The notes: generated from the letters alone by a model not told the origin. Numbered from the stretch's first letter, positions 34,946-44,737 are shown. The stretch is 64,000 nt of DNA from Smaragdicoccus niigatensis DSM 44881 = NBRC 103563 (GCF_000380645.1 NZ_AQXZ01000017.1:186001-250000), one strand, 5' to 3'. A program made the numbers and translations.

Positions 34946-37498
34946 TCAGCGCGCGTCGAAGGCCCGCGCGTTCAGCGACCGTGCGATTCCCGCACGCCCC
35001 TCGACGACGAGTCGCCGCAAGGCCGGCGGATGATCGCCGGCGAGGAACTCATCGGCGATACCCAGCGCCTCCGCGGACACATCCCAACTCGGGTACAGCC
35101 CGACGACGCAGGTCTGTGCGACCTCGCTCGACCGGCGCTCCCACAGCGGACCGACGGTTTCGAAGTACTTCTTGACGTACGGCTTGAGCAGTTCACCCTG
35201 GCCGGCCGGCGAAAAGCCCGTCACGATCGCGCGGTTGGTGATGTTGGCGAGCGTGTCGTCACCGGTCGATCGAGCCCAGGCCTCGGCTTTGGCTTCGGCG
35301 AGAGGGCGAGCCGCACGGCACTGCTCCCGCTGACGCTGACCCGCGGCGGTGTTGTCGCGTTCGGCTTCGGCATCGATGAACGGAGACTCGAGGCCATCGG
35401 CATCGACCTTCCCGGCCGCGGCGAGCGCGAACACGAGACGCCAGCGCAGATCGGCGTCGATGGTCAGGCCAGGCAAGCCGTTCGCCGCCGGGTCGGACTC
35501 GAGCAGCGCCGCGATCAGATCCGTGTGGCGGTCCTCGAGCTTCGAGCTTGTCAGCGAGTTGACGAACGCAAGCTGGTGGTCCGAGCCTGGCTCGGCGGCC
35601 TGTGCGAGCTCAACGAGGCGGTCGGCAAATGCCGGCCACCCCGACGCCTTTGCCCAGCCCGGCTCCGAGTATGCGCCGATCGCGGTCTGTGCCTGCAGCA
35701 AGAGCCGCTGCACGACGCCGACCTCGGTTTCGGCACCGATACCGCGTTGCACGAGTGCCACGAAGTCGCGGGCCCGCATCTCGGCTTGGCGAGTCATCTC
35801 CCAGGCCGCGGACCAGCACAGCGTGCGGGGGAGCGAGTCGGCGATGTCGCCGATGCGCTCGATGAGGACCTCGAGGGATGGCTCGTCCAGGCGGACGGAG
35901 CAGTACGTGAGGTCGTCGTCGTTGACGAGGACCAACTTGCCGACCGGGCTGCCGACGAGGTCATGCACCTCAGTCATGGCCTCGGCCTCGACATCGAGCT
36001 CGACGCGGTTGATGCGGACGAGCTTTCCGCTGCCGTCTTCGTCGTAGATGCCGACCGCGAGGCGGTGCACACGACGCTCGCCTGCGCCCGGCTCGGCGCC
36101 GTCCTGATGAATGAAGAACGAGCTGTACAGGCCACCTTCGACGGTGAACTCCGGGCGCAGCGTGTTGAGGCCCGTCGTCTTGAGCCACTGCGTGCCCCAA
36201 TCGGAGAGGTCGCGGCCGGATGACTTCTCGAGCGCAGACAACAGGTCGTCGAACGTCGCGTTCTCGTACGCATGGTCCGCGAAGTACGACCGCAGACCGG
36301 CGAGGAACGGTTCGAGCCCCACGTACGCGACGAGCTGCTTGAGCACCGAAGCGCCCTTTGCATACGTGATGCCGTCAAAGTTGACCTCGACGGCGTGCAG
36401 GTCCGGGATGTCGGCCGCGATCGGGTGCGTCGACGGCAGCTGGTCCTGGCGGTACGCCCACGACTTCTCCGCGTTGGCGAAGGTCGTCCACGCGCTCTTG
36501 TATTCCGTCGCCTCGGCCTGGCACAGCACCGACGCGAAGGTCGCGAACGACTCGTTGAGCCACAGGTCGTCCCACCACTTCATCGTCACGAGGTCGCCGA
36601 ACCACATGTGCGCCATCTCGTGCAGCACGGTCTCGGCACGCCGCTCATACGACGCGCGTGTGACCTTGGAGCGGAACACGTAGTCCTCGAGGAACGTCAC
36701 CGCGCCGGCGTTCTCCATCGCGCCCGCGTTGAACTCGGGAACGAAGAGCTGGTCGTACTTGCCGAAGGCGTACGGAACGCCGAAGTTGCGGTGATAGAAG
36801 TCGAAGCCCTGCTTGGTCTCGGTGAACAGTCGCTCCGAGTCCATGTGCTTGGCGAGCGACGAGCGGCAGAAGATGCCGAGCGGAATCGTGCCGTGTTCGT
36901 CGGTGTAGGTGTCGTTCCACTCCGCATATGGCCCCGCGATAAGCGCAACGAGGTAGGAGCTCATGCGCGGCGTGGTCTCGAACTGGTGCTTGCCGTCGAC
37001 GACGCTGCCAGGGCCGTTCGAGATGACCTTCCACCCATCGGGGGCCGTCACGGTCACGGTGAAGGTCGCCTTGAGATCAGGCTGGTCGAAGCACGCGAAC
37101 ATTCGCTTCGCGTCTGCGGTCTCGAACTGGGAGTAGAGGTAGACGGACTGATCGGACGGGTCGGTGAAGCGATGCAACCCTTCGCCGGTGTTCGAGTAGG
37201 CGCAGTCCGCCACGACCACGAGTTCGTTGTCGGCGGCGAGGTCGGTCAGCGCGATGCCGAGCGACTCGTCGAATCCGCTGACATCGAGAGCCTGGCCGTT
37301 GAGGTGCGCCGACACGAGCGTCGGGGCAACGAGATCGATGAAGGTCTCCGAGCCCGGCTTCGCAGTGAAGGTGACCGTGCTGACCGAGCGGAAGGTCTTA
37401 GGCCCGGTCGTGAGGTCGAGGTCGATTCGATAGTTGTGGATGTCGAGTACGGATGCCCGAGCGTTGGCCTGTTCTCGGGTGAGATTCGGGGAAGCCAA
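34946..37498 (-). CDS. pepN: Aminopeptidase N (M1 family)
   Basis: 850 aa from TTG 37498 with AAGGA upstream. It is a zinc metallopeptidase removing N-terminal residues from peptides in the cytoplasm. The M1 exopeptidase motif GAMEN is at about 261, the zinc site HEMAHMW near 293 with the downstream zinc Glu in NESFATFAS. The C-terminal ERAP1-like helical domain begins near residue 500 (SPVGKLVLVNDDDLTY). Length fits actinobacterial PepN. It is orthologous to Rv2467. It takes in peptides from proteases such as the ClpP1P2 complex encoded elsewhere in the window. Confidence 0.96.
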   Translation of the reverse strand: MASPNLTREQANARASVLDIHNYRIDLDLTTGPKTFRSVSTVTFTAKPGSETFIDLVAPTLVSAHLNGQALDVSGFDESLGIALTDLAADNELVVVADCAYSNTGEGLHRFTDPSDQSVYLYSQFETADAKRMFACFDQPDLKATFTVTVTAPDGWKVISNGPGSVVDGKHQFETTPRMSSYLVALIAGPYAEWNDTYTDEHGTIPLGIFCRSSLAKHMDSERLFTETKQGFDFYHRNFGVPYAFGKYDQLFVPEFNAGAMENAGAVTFLEDYVFRSKVTRASYERRAETVLHEMAHMWFGDLVTMKWWDDLWLNESFATFASVLCQAEATEYKSAWTTFANAEKSWAYRQDQLPSTHPIAADIPDLHAVEVNFDGITYAKGASVLKQLVAYVGLEPFLAGLRSYFADHAYENATFDDLLSALEKSSGRDLSDWGTQWLKTTGLNTLRPEFTVEGGLYSSFFIHQDGAEPGAGERRVHRLAVGIYDEDGSGKLVRINRVELDVEAEAMTEVHDLVGSPVGKLVLVNDDDLTYCSVRLDEPSLEVLIERIGDIADSLPRTLCWSAAWEMTRQAEMRARDFVALVQRGIGAETEVGVVQRLLLQAQTAIGAYSEPGWAKASGWPAFADRLVELAQAAEPGSDHQLAFVNSLTSSKLEDRHTDLIAALLESDPAANGLPGLTIDADLRWRLVFALAAAGKVDADGLESPFIDAEAERDNTAAGQRQREQCRAARPLAEAKAEAWARSTGDDTLANITNRAIVTGFSPAGQGELLKPYVKKYFETVGPLWERRSSEVAQTCVVGLYPSWDVSAEALGIADEFLAGDHPPALRRLVVEGRAGIARSLNARAFDAR

Positions 37499-37540
37499 GG
37501 GAAGTTCGTTCCTTTTTTGTCAGGGGGTTGGAGCGGCAGG

Positions 37541-38767
37541 TCAGACGTCGGAAAGTGCGATCGTCGAGTCCGCGAGAGCCGCGGAGTCGACGGTTCGGCC
37601 CGAATTGATGAGCGCCTTGATGTCGTCGGTGAGGTCCCAGATGTTGACGTTCATCCCGGCGACGACCCGGCTGTCCGAGTCGAGCCAGAACGCGACGAAC
37701 TCGAGGGCCTCGAGATCACCGCGGATGACGACGCGGCTGTAATTGCCGGGTTCGGCGAGCCCGAGGTACTCCATGCCGAGCTCGTATTGGTCGGTGTAGA
37801 AGTACGGCTGACGTGCGTACGGTTCCGGCTTGCCAAGCATCGCCTTGGCTGCGGTCGCCGGCTGGTTGAGCGCATTCGCCCAGTGCTCGACGCGAACACG
37901 ACGGTTCAGCACCGGGTGCCAGGCGTCGGCGATGTCGCCGACGGCGACGATGTCCGCATCCGAAGTGACGAGGTTTTCATCGACGAGAACGCCGCCGTCG
38001 ACGTCGAGACCGGCGTCGCGAGCGAGTTCGATGTTCGGCGCCGCACCCACAGCGACGAGAACGGTGTCCGCTTCGACGGTCGACCCGTCGGCCAGGCGCA
38101 GCCCGGTCGCCTTACCGCCGTCGACGGTGATCGCCTCGACGCTCGCATTCGTCCGCAGGTCGACGCCCTTGGCGATGTGCAGGTCAGCGAAGACCTGGCC
38201 CAGTTCGGGTCCGAGCGCGGCGTACAGCGGCGTCTGGGCCCCTTCGACGATGGCCACCTCGGTGCCACGCGACCGCGCCTGCGCGGCCACCTCGAGGCCG
38301 ATCCATCCCGCGCCGACGATCGCGAGCCGCGCGCCGTCGGTCAGCCGCTCCGACAGCGCGGATGCGTCGTCGTACGTTCGCAGGTAGAAGACGCCCTCGG
38401 CGTCCGAACCCGGGATCGGCGGGCGCTTGGAGCGCGATCCGGTCGCGAGCGCGAGTTTGTCGTAGGTCAGCGTCGAGCCGTCGTCGAGGGTCAGCGTCTT
38501 GTTCGCACGGTCGAGCGAGGTGACTTTGGTGTTCAGCCGGACGTCGATCGAGTTGTCCGCGTACCACTGCTCGGGATTGAGCGTGAAATCGCTCAATTGC
38601 TTCTTTCCGGCGAGGTAGCCCTTGGTGAGCGGCGGCCGGTCGTATGGCAGATGGGACTCGCCGGCGATCATGACGACGGTGCCGTCGAATTGCTGATCGC
38701 GAAGGGCCTCAGCGAGTTTCGCTGCGGCCAAGCCACCGCCGACGATGGCGAAAACTGGCTGGTTCAT
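37541..38767 (-). CDS. Ferredoxin/rubredoxin-type FAD-NAD(P)H oxidoreductase
   Basis: 408 aa from ATG 38767 with AGGAGG upstream. Rossmann motif for FAD at the N-terminus (FAIVGGGLAAAKLAEAL), FAD-contact YDRPPLTKGYL, NAD(P) Rossmann RLAIVGAGWIGLEVAA, then VAVGAAPNIELARDAGL and the second FAD motif ADIVAVGDIA. The C-terminal reductase domain contains VRVEHWANALNQ. It fits ferredoxin reductases feeding electrons to P450s, dioxygenases or similar; the partner is not nearby. It is divergent from the SDR gene. Confidence 0.9.
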   Translation of the reverse strand: MNQPVFAIVGGGLAAAKLAEALRDQQFDGTVVMIAGESHLPYDRPPLTKGYLAGKKQLSDFTLNPEQWYADNSIDVRLNTKVTSLDRANKTLTLDDGSTLTYDKLALATGSRSKRPPIPGSDAEGVFYLRTYDDASALSERLTDGARLAIVGAGWIGLEVAAQARSRGTEVAIVEGAQTPLYAALGPELGQVFADLHIAKGVDLRTNASVEAITVDGGKATGLRLADGSTVEADTVLVAVGAAPNIELARDAGLDVDGGVLVDENLVTSDADIVAVGDIADAWHPVLNRRVRVEHWANALNQPATAAKAMLGKPEPYARQPYFYTDQYELGMEYLGLAEPGNYSRVVIRGDLEALEFVAFWLDSDSRVVAGMNVNIWDLTDDIKALINSGRTVDSAALADSTIALSDV

Positions 38768-38934
38768 GAAGCCTCCTGAAGATCGTCCACCAGGGAACGA
38801 CCCTAGTCCCCGGGGGTGACAAGAGGGGAGACAAGACACTCCCTTTGGGTGAGCCCCCAGCCTGGAAGAGGCACTAGCGTCCCATTCGCCGCGTGTCGGG
38901 TGTGGTGCCCGGAGGTTTGCTTTGAACCCGCAGG

Positions 38935-38940
38935 TAAGGT
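38935..38940 (+). promoter_or_regulatory. Candidate -10 (TAAGGT), leaderless start at 38948
   Basis: The hexamer ends 7 nt before ATG 38948 with no Shine-Dalgarno sequence between them. Confidence 0.4.
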
Positions 38941-38947
38941 GCGGCTC

Positions 38948-39775
38948 ATGTCCAGACGTGCCAAGCTCCTCGAAGGTCGAGTTGTCGCGGTCACCGGTGC
39001 CGCAAAAGGAATCGGGGCGGCGACGGCTGCCGCGTTCGCGGCCGCGGGTGCTCGAGTCGCACTGGGCGACATCGACATTGAGACCGCGCACCGCACGGCC
39101 GCCGAGATCGGGGATCGCGCTTCGGCGTTCGGCCTCGATGTCAGCGACGCGTCCTCGTTCGAATCGTTCCTCGACGCTGTGGAGTCAGAGCTGGGCCCGC
39201 TGGACGTCCTGGTCAACAACGCCGGGATCATCGCGCCGGGTGAATTCCTGTCCGAGAGCGACGACGTCACCCGCAAACAACTGGACGTCAACGTCTACGG
39301 CGTCATCGTCGGCTCCAAGCTCGCCGGACGGCGCTTCGCAGCGGTGAATGGCGGTCACATCGTCAACATCGCGTCGACGTTCGGTGTCACTGCGGCGCCC
39401 GGCCTCGCCACGTATGCGGCGACCAAGCACGCGATCGTCGGGCTGAGTGAAGCGCTGCAGCAGGAACTCAGCCCGTTGGGTGTCCGCGTGACCGCCGTTC
39501 TGCCTGGTCCGGTGCGTACTGAGTCGGAGATTCGCTCCGGGTCGCTGGTGCGAAAGATCGTCAAAGTCGAGCCGGCCCAGGTCGCCGATGCGATCGTCGA
39601 AGCCGTCGCCGACCAGAGTTCCGGTCCGATCTTCGTGCCTGGCCCGTTCGGGCCGGTGCTGCGTGGTGCGCACCTGCTCCCTCGCTCGCTTCGCGAAGGC
39701 GCATTTCGCTTCATGACCTGGTCGGGAGTGACCGGACCCGACGTGCCGGTCGAGTCTGTCCACGAATCGCGCTAA
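38948..39775 (+). CDS. Short-chain dehydrogenase/reductase
   Basis: 275 aa from ATG 38948. The classical SDR pattern is complete: cofactor loop VTGAAKGIG, an Asp at the end of strand 2 (GDIDIET) suggesting NAD(H) preference, NNAG, catalytic Ser in NIASTFG and YAATK (Tyr-x3-Lys). The C-terminal tail includes PFGPVLRGAHLLPRSLREGAFRF. Substrate unknown. It is followed after 131 bp by an alpha/beta hydrolase on the same strand, perhaps a lipid or steroid catabolic pair, though this is inference. Confidence 0.9.
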   Translation: MSRRAKLLEGRVVAVTGAAKGIGAATAAAFAAAGARVALGDIDIETAHRTAAEIGDRASAFGLDVSDASSFESFLDAVESELGPLDVLVNNAGIIAPGEFLSESDDVTRKQLDVNVYGVIVGSKLAGRRFAAVNGGHIVNIASTFGVTAAPGLATYAATKHAIVGLSEALQQELSPLGVRVTAVLPGPVRTESEIRSGSLVRKIVKVEPAQVADAIVEAVADQSSGPIFVPGPFGPVLRGAHLLPRSLREGAFRFMTWSGVTGPDVPVESVHESR

Positions 39776-39906
39776 CACACTTCGAACAAAGTCCGATAAC
39801 GGGGATGGCAACCCCGGTGTGTCGTTTCTCACAGAGGCCGTATAGTGCCTTCTTACGTCCTCCGGGAGTGAATGCAGTCGTGGACTAGATCAAAGGAGAT
39901 CTGCCA

Positions 39907-40722
39907 GTGATGCAATACGACCGTTTCGGTTCAGGCGAACCGTTGGTGCTCGTTCATGGTGTCGGCCATAACCGGCATGCGTGGGACCACTTGATCCCGC
40001 ACCTTGAGCGGTACTTCGACGTCATCGTCGTGGATCTTCCGGGGCACGGAAAGTCTGAGTCGCTGGACCTGAACGGTCGTACCGTTTCTGAGGCGTTCGT
40101 CGACGCTTTCCATGAACTGTTCGACTACCTGGGCATTGACCGGCCGCACGTCGTCGGCAACTCTCTCGGCGGCCGAATCGCACTCGAGATGGCGGCACGT
40201 GGCGAGGTCCGAACCGCGACCGCGCTTTCGCCCGCTGGATTCTGGCAGGGCGCACCTGAGGTCGCCTACGTGAAGTCGCTCTTTGCCAGCGTGTCTTTCG
40301 CGGCCCGTGCCGCGGGCCCGCTCGCGCCGATCTTCATGCGTTCGCCGCTTGGCGCTGCCGCCCTGAAGGTCTTCCTGGACCAGCCGGGCGAACTGTCGAA
40401 GGACCAGATCACGACGATGATCAACGGCTTTGTGTCGGCACAGCCGGCGCTGCGGGCGATCCTCTCGAACGCATCGAACTTCGACGCACCGATCCCGCCC
40501 GAGGTCGCCGTGACCGTCGCCTGGGGCACGAACGACCACGTGCTGCCGTTCAAGCAGGCCAAGCGCGCGAAGAAGCAGATTCCGAACGGTAGCCACATCA
40601 CGCTCAAGGGCTGTGGACACGTGCCGATGTCGGATGCTCCGGACTTGATCGCGCACATCATTCTCGGGACTGCGGCCAAGCGTCCGTCGGCTCGCTACGC
40701 ACTCGCGGCCGCCACGGCTTAA
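39907..40722 (+). CDS. Alpha/beta hydrolase
   Basis: 271 aa from GTG 39907 (AAGGAG 8 nt upstream); ATG 39910 is next. Oxyanion motif VHGVGHNRHAW, nucleophile elbow GNSLGGR, acid WGTNDHV and His in GCGHVP give a full catalytic triad. The fold resembles 2-hydroxy-6-ketohexadienoate hydrolase and esterase-type enzymes; no signal peptide, so it acts in the cytoplasm. Its TAA and the TAA of the minus-strand acyltransferase share the palindrome TTAA (40719-40722). Confidence 0.88.
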   Translation: MMQYDRFGSGEPLVLVHGVGHNRHAWDHLIPHLERYFDVIVVDLPGHGKSESLDLNGRTVSEAFVDAFHELFDYLGIDRPHVVGNSLGGRIALEMAARGEVRTATALSPAGFWQGAPEVAYVKSLFASVSFAARAAGPLAPIFMRSPLGAAALKVFLDQPGELSKDQITTMINGFVSAQPALRAILSNASNFDAPIPPEVAVTVAWGTNDHVLPFKQAKRAKKQIPNGSHITLKGCGHVPMSDAPDLIAHIILGTAAKRPSARYALAAATA

Positions 40723-42017
40723 CTCCGCAGGACCTCGCGAAACAGGTCCGAGAACTCCTGCGCCGCCGCGGCGTCGAACTGCGGGTGCCGGTACCGAACG
40801 GTCAGGAACATCTCTCCGTCGACGGTGACTGCTCCGACTCCGATTCCCATCGGCATCGTGCATGGGGGAGAGAACCAGAGTTCGGTGACGTCGACCGCAT
40901 TGCCGCCCAGCACGTCCGGGTTCGCGAGGCGACCGAGATTGCTCAGCATCGCGGTGTCGACCGCGCGGTCGCCGACGATCGGGCGCTTGGCGATCAAACC
41001 GGCCTTGATTCCGGCCGGAAGTAGGGTGCCCATCGCCAGCAGGTCCACGAGGACGCCCTGGGTTCGGTTGGTCTTGATGGTCGTCGTCCGGCGAAGAGCG
41101 GCCTTCGTCGCCGCGACCAGGGCGGATTGCTCGCCGCGTTTGATGTGTGCGGTCACATAGGACGCGAAGTTTCCGATCACTTCGTACTGCCATTCCGGGG
41201 GCCGGACATTGAACGGCATGGTGATCGAGATTCGTCGCCGCCGCTTGCCGTGCGCGTCGTTCCAGCGGCGGATCGTGACCGCCAGAGCAGCGAGAAGCAA
41301 GTCGTTGACCGTCGCTCCATCGGGCCGTGCGGACATGATCCGCGCGCTTTCGTCGCGGTCGATCTTCAGAAGGTGGAACCCATAACCCGCCTCGTTGTGG
41401 CCCCGCTCGATCGCGACGCGAGCCGGATCGAGCGAGCTGATCGACAGATGCCCGAGCAACGATCGAAGCCGGACCGCCCGTTCCACGAGGCGCCTCGCGC
41501 CGACCAGTTTGCGCACGTTGCGCGCGGTCACCGGATCGAAATCCGGAACGGGGTCGGGTTGGCCGGCGTAGTTCCGAATGATCGAGTTCATCAGCCGATA
41601 CGACGACATTCCGTCGCCCGCGGCATGGTGCAGGTTGAGCATCAGATAGTCGCCGCCCGAGGACTTGGCCAGAACGACCTCGAATGTTCCTCGCCGACGG
41701 ATGTCCGGGACATGGCTCTGCAGAGCGCTGCGAACTTTGTCGACGTCCTCGAGTGACGCGCATTCGGCGATGGAAAACGTCGGCTCGCCGGGAACGTCGG
41801 GAATGTGCCACCAATAGCGGGTGTCCGTAGCGGCCCAGTCGGCGATGCGTGCCCGCGCGATCGGATGAATGGCCATCGCCTGGCGAACGGCGTCGCGCAC
41901 GCGCTCGGCGTCGAGACTGCCGTCCACGCGAACCTCGAAGTGAACACTCCACGGCTCGATATCTGAGCCGAGGTTCAGACACGCCTCATCGAGAAAGTCC
42001 AGTCGAGCTTGCCGCAT
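40719..42017 (-). CDS. Condensation-domain acyltransferase (WES/DGAT or PapA-like)
   Basis: 432 aa. The active-site motif HHAAGDG (HHxxxDG) is at about residue 130, and a later PFNVRPPEWQYEVIGNF plus LSNLGRL resembles the solvent-channel (DFGWG-equivalent) region in CoA-dependent acyltransferases. It starts like this superfamily (LDFLDEACLN ... WSVHFEVRVDG). It may esterify alcohols or hydroxylated lipids with acyl chains (wax esters, triacylglycerol or polyketide-type lipids); the acceptor cannot be read from sequence. Upstream on the same strand is the MarR gene, 64 bp away. Confidence 0.82.
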   Translation of the reverse strand: MRQARLDFLDEACLNLGSDIEPWSVHFEVRVDGSLDAERVRDAVRQAMAIHPIARARIADWAATDTRYWWHIPDVPGEPTFSIAECASLEDVDKVRSALQSHVPDIRRRGTFEVVLAKSSGGDYLMLNLHHAAGDGMSSYRLMNSIIRNYAGQPDPVPDFDPVTARNVRKLVGARRLVERAVRLRSLLGHLSISSLDPARVAIERGHNEAGYGFHLLKIDRDESARIMSARPDGATVNDLLLAALAVTIRRWNDAHGKRRRRISITMPFNVRPPEWQYEVIGNFASYVTAHIKRGEQSALVAATKAALRRTTTIKTNRTQGVLVDLLAMGTLLPAGIKAGLIAKRPIVGDRAVDTAMLSNLGRLANPDVLGGNAVDVTELWFSPPCTMPMGIGVGAVTVDGEMFLTVRYRHPQFDAAAAQEFSDLFREVLRS

Positions 42018-42081
42018 GTACCGGATTTTCCCAGATCAGAACGTCCATGATCACCGAAAGGGACGCGTGGGTGCCCGGCTT

Positions 42082-42585
42082 TCACTCGTTCGGCTCAGCC
42101 TTATCCGCGAGGTGTTGGGCGTGATCGCGGAGCGCTTGGACCATCGTCTTCATCACGCGATGGGTGGTTTCGAGGTCATCGTCACTGAACTCGGCCAGGG
42201 CACCGTTCAGGCGGGCGCCAAGCGGGCCGAAGAAGTCGCGCGCAACCTGCATCGCCGATTCGTTGTAGCGCAGGAGAGTCTTTCGGCGGTCGTTGGCGTC
42301 CGATTCGCGCCGAACATGGCCTACCGCGGTCATTCGTTCGGTCAGGTACGTCAACGCCGCAGAGGAGATTCCGAGCAGTCCGGCGAGCTCGCTCGCCATC
42401 AGCGGTCGCCCCTCGGTGTCTGCCACCATGATGTGCTGCAGTGCACGGAAATCTGTTGGGTGCAAATGATTTTGGGCGGCGAAAACGCGACCGATGTGTT
42501 CCGAGGCGGCGGTGAGCGCACGCAGATCGGCCCCGATCTGCGCTTCGACCGCTTGCCGCGACGGCTCCACCTCTCGATCACCCAT
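42082..42585 (-). CDS. MarR family transcriptional regulator
   Basis: 167 aa. The winged-helix core is clear: LHPTDFRALQHIM, MASELAGLLGISSAALTYLTERM (recognition helix) and the wing HVRRESDANDRRKTLLRY, with the DxRxx signature DANDRRK. Terminal helices would form the dimer. Its gene is divergent from the MMPL gene with 67 bp between starts, and an inverted repeat lies in that gap, so it probably represses MMPL and itself in response to a small molecule. Confidence 0.92.
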   Translation of the reverse strand: MGDREVEPSRQAVEAQIGADLRALTAASEHIGRVFAAQNHLHPTDFRALQHIMVADTEGRPLMASELAGLLGISSAALTYLTERMTAVGHVRRESDANDRRKTLLRYNESAMQVARDFFGPLGARLNGALAEFSDDDLETTHRVMKTMVQALRDHAQHLADKAEPNE

Positions 42586-42617
42586 AAGGGAATTCTCTCA
42601 CTCTCTAGAAGCTTCAG

Positions 42618-42646
42618 TTGATGAATAGTTAATTCACTGAAATACT
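42618..42646 (+). promoter_or_regulatory. Promoter of the MMPL gene
   Basis: TTGATG (-35) and AATACT (-10) are separated by exactly 17 bp, and the -10 ends 6 nt before ATG 42653, so the transcript is predicted to be leaderless. Confidence 0.6.
42622..42636. promoter_or_regulatory. Candidate MarR operator TGAAT-N5-ATTCA
   Basis: An inverted repeat lies wholly in the spacer between the -35 and -10 of the MMPL promoter. Wider arms TTCAGT/ACTGAA (42613-42641) overlap it with a shifted centre. Binding would block polymerase. Confidence 0.65.
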
Positions 42647-42652
42647 GCGTCT

Positions 42653-44737
42653 ATGGAGAGTGTCGCGAAGTGGTTGACCGGCCGGACAGCGTGGCTGGTT
42701 CTGATAGTGGGTTTCGTCCTGTCCGCGGGGCTGATCGGTGCCGCCGGTTCGAACGACTCGGCCAATCAAGCTCCCGTCTCGCTCCCCGCATCAGCCGACT
42801 CCGCGCGCGCCGCGGCGCTGGTCAAGCAGTTTCCGGGTGCCGATGTCAGCCCCCTGATCGCCGTTCTGACCCGTACAGACGGCACCACCCTCAGCACCGC
42901 CGACCGGGCATCCCTCGACGCCGTTGCCGAGGCGATGCGATCGGCCGTCTCCGCCGCCAAGGCGGCGCCGGAAGGTGTTCCGGCACTCCCACCGACGGCC
43001 GCACCGGACGACAAAGCGGCCCTCGTGCAGGTATTCGTGCGTAACGACATCAACGGCTTTCCACTACGCGACCTCGTGACAAGCGTGCGCGAGGCGGCCG
43101 GTAAAGCAGCCAACTCAGACCTCACGGTGCACGTCACCGGCGGCCCGGCGTTCGGCGCCGACATCGCGGACTCGTTCTCGGGCGCGAATTTCGTGCTGCT
43201 TGGCGTCACTGCCCTGGTCGTTGCGGTACTTCTGATCGCGACCTACCGGTCGCCGGTCCTGTGGCTGGTTCCGCTCATCGTCGTCGCCCTTGCGGACCGG
43301 GTCGCGACGTGTGTCGGCACCATCGTCGCCGGGTGGACGGGCCTGTCCTTCGACGGCTCGACATCGGGAATCACCAGCGTTCTGGTCTTCGGCGCCGGGA
43401 CGAACTACGCCCTTCTGCTGGTGTCGCGATACCGCGAAGAACTTCATCACGCGCAGGACCATCGCGTTGCGCTTCGGGCCGCGTGGCGGCACGCCGCTCC
43501 GGCGATCGTCGCGAGCAACGCGACCGTGGTGCTGGCGCTCTTGACCCTGCTGATGTCGTCGCTGCCGAACATCCGCAGCCTCGGTGCGCTCGCTGCCTGC
43601 GGCCTCGTGGTCGCCGCCGCCTCGACGTTGACACTCCTGCCCGCCGCACTCGCCATCTTCGGCCGGGGGCTCTTCTGGCCCTTCATCCCCGTCGTCGGCG
43701 ACCACGTGGACGTCTCGGAAAATGCTTGGCATCGCGTGGCGGCCGCCGTTGCCCGGCGCCCCGTCGCCGTTGCCACTGCCGCAATCGCTGCCTTGGCGGT
43801 GTGTTCCTTCGGCATCGTCGGCACTCAGATAGGCCTCGCACAAACTGACCAGTTCCGCGTCGCGGCGGACTCGGTGGACGGCTACCGTGTTCTCGCGCAA
43901 CACTTCCCGCCTGGTTCGGCGAACCCGACAATCGTCGTCGGTCCGACCGCCCAAGCCGCCGCGCTCGAGGATGCGATCGAGTCGAGCCCGGGTGTGCAGA
44001 GCGTCCGCCCTGCCGGGCAATCCGCGACCGGACTGTCCCGGTGGAATGTCGTGCTCGATGCGGCGCCGGCTTCCGAGCGCTCGAGTCAGATCGTGAGCGA
44101 CCTTCGCGAGTCCGTGCAATCCGTCGCGCCCGACGCAGCGGTCGGCGGATCGGACGCACAGGTCCGCGACATCGGTGTCGCCGCCGCCCAGAGCCGTAAC
44201 CTGATCATTCCGACGATCCTGCTGGTCGTTCTCGCTGTCCTGTTCCTGGCGGTTCGGGCATTCATCGCGCCGTTCGTCCTGGTGGCGGCCACCGTGCTCA
44301 GCGCGATGTCCGCGATCGGCCTCGGGACCTGGATCAGCATCCACGTGCTCGACTTTCCGGCGCTTGACACCAACGTCCCGCTGTTCGCCTTCCTTTTCCT
44401 CGTCGCACTCGGCGTCGACTACACGATCTTCTTGGTGAGCCGAGCGCGGGAGGAGACACCCGACCATGGTTCGCGAGATGGCATCGTGCGCGCGGTCGCC
44501 GCCACCGGTGGCGTCATCACCAGCGCCGGCATCGTGCTCGCCGCCGTGTTCTGCGTTCTCGGCGTACTTCCGCTGATCACGCTGACCCAACTCGGAATCA
44601 TCGTGGGTATCGGCATCCTGCTGGACGCGTTCGTCGTTCGAACCCTCGTCATTCCAGCGCTTTTCGCGATAATCGGTCCGCGGATCTGGTGGCCATCCTC
44701 CATCGTTCACCAGGGACGGCACCGATCACGCCATTAG
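42653..44737 (+). CDS. MMPL-family RND transporter
   Basis: 694 aa. Topology is that of MmpL: helix 1 (WLVLIVGFVLSAGLIGAAG), an exported domain, five helices including VLVFGAGTNYALLLVSRYREEL, a second exported domain (about 385-510), and five helices with FLFLVALGVDYTIFLVSRAREE. The GxxxNY and GxDYTIFL segments hold the proton-relay residues of the family. It exports lipids, drugs or siderophores; the short length resembles stress-induced drug-type MMPL proteins more than lipid MmpL3. Regulation by the divergent MarR is likely. Confidence 0.92.
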   Translation: MESVAKWLTGRTAWLVLIVGFVLSAGLIGAAGSNDSANQAPVSLPASADSARAAALVKQFPGADVSPLIAVLTRTDGTTLSTADRASLDAVAEAMRSAVSAAKAAPEGVPALPPTAAPDDKAALVQVFVRNDINGFPLRDLVTSVREAAGKAANSDLTVHVTGGPAFGADIADSFSGANFVLLGVTALVVAVLLIATYRSPVLWLVPLIVVALADRVATCVGTIVAGWTGLSFDGSTSGITSVLVFGAGTNYALLLVSRYREELHHAQDHRVALRAAWRHAAPAIVASNATVVLALLTLLMSSLPNIRSLGALAACGLVVAAASTLTLLPAALAIFGRGLFWPFIPVVGDHVDVSENAWHRVAAAVARRPVAVATAAIAALAVCSFGIVGTQIGLAQTDQFRVAADSVDGYRVLAQHFPPGSANPTIVVGPTAQAAALEDAIESSPGVQSVRPAGQSATGLSRWNVVLDAAPASERSSQIVSDLRESVQSVAPDAAVGGSDAQVRDIGVAAAQSRNLIIPTILLVVLAVLFLAVRAFIAPFVLVAATVLSAMSAIGLGTWISIHVLDFPALDTNVPLFAFLFLVALGVDYTIFLVSRAREETPDHGSRDGIVRAVAATGGVITSAGIVLAAVFCVLGVLPLITLTQLGIIVGIGILLDAFVVRTLVIPALFAIIGPRIWWPSSIVHQGRHRSRH

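Noticed and set aside
36272-38779. 835-codon plus-strand frame across pepN and the reductase
   Set aside because: It lies antisense to two genes with clear catalytic motifs and has no recognisable domain.
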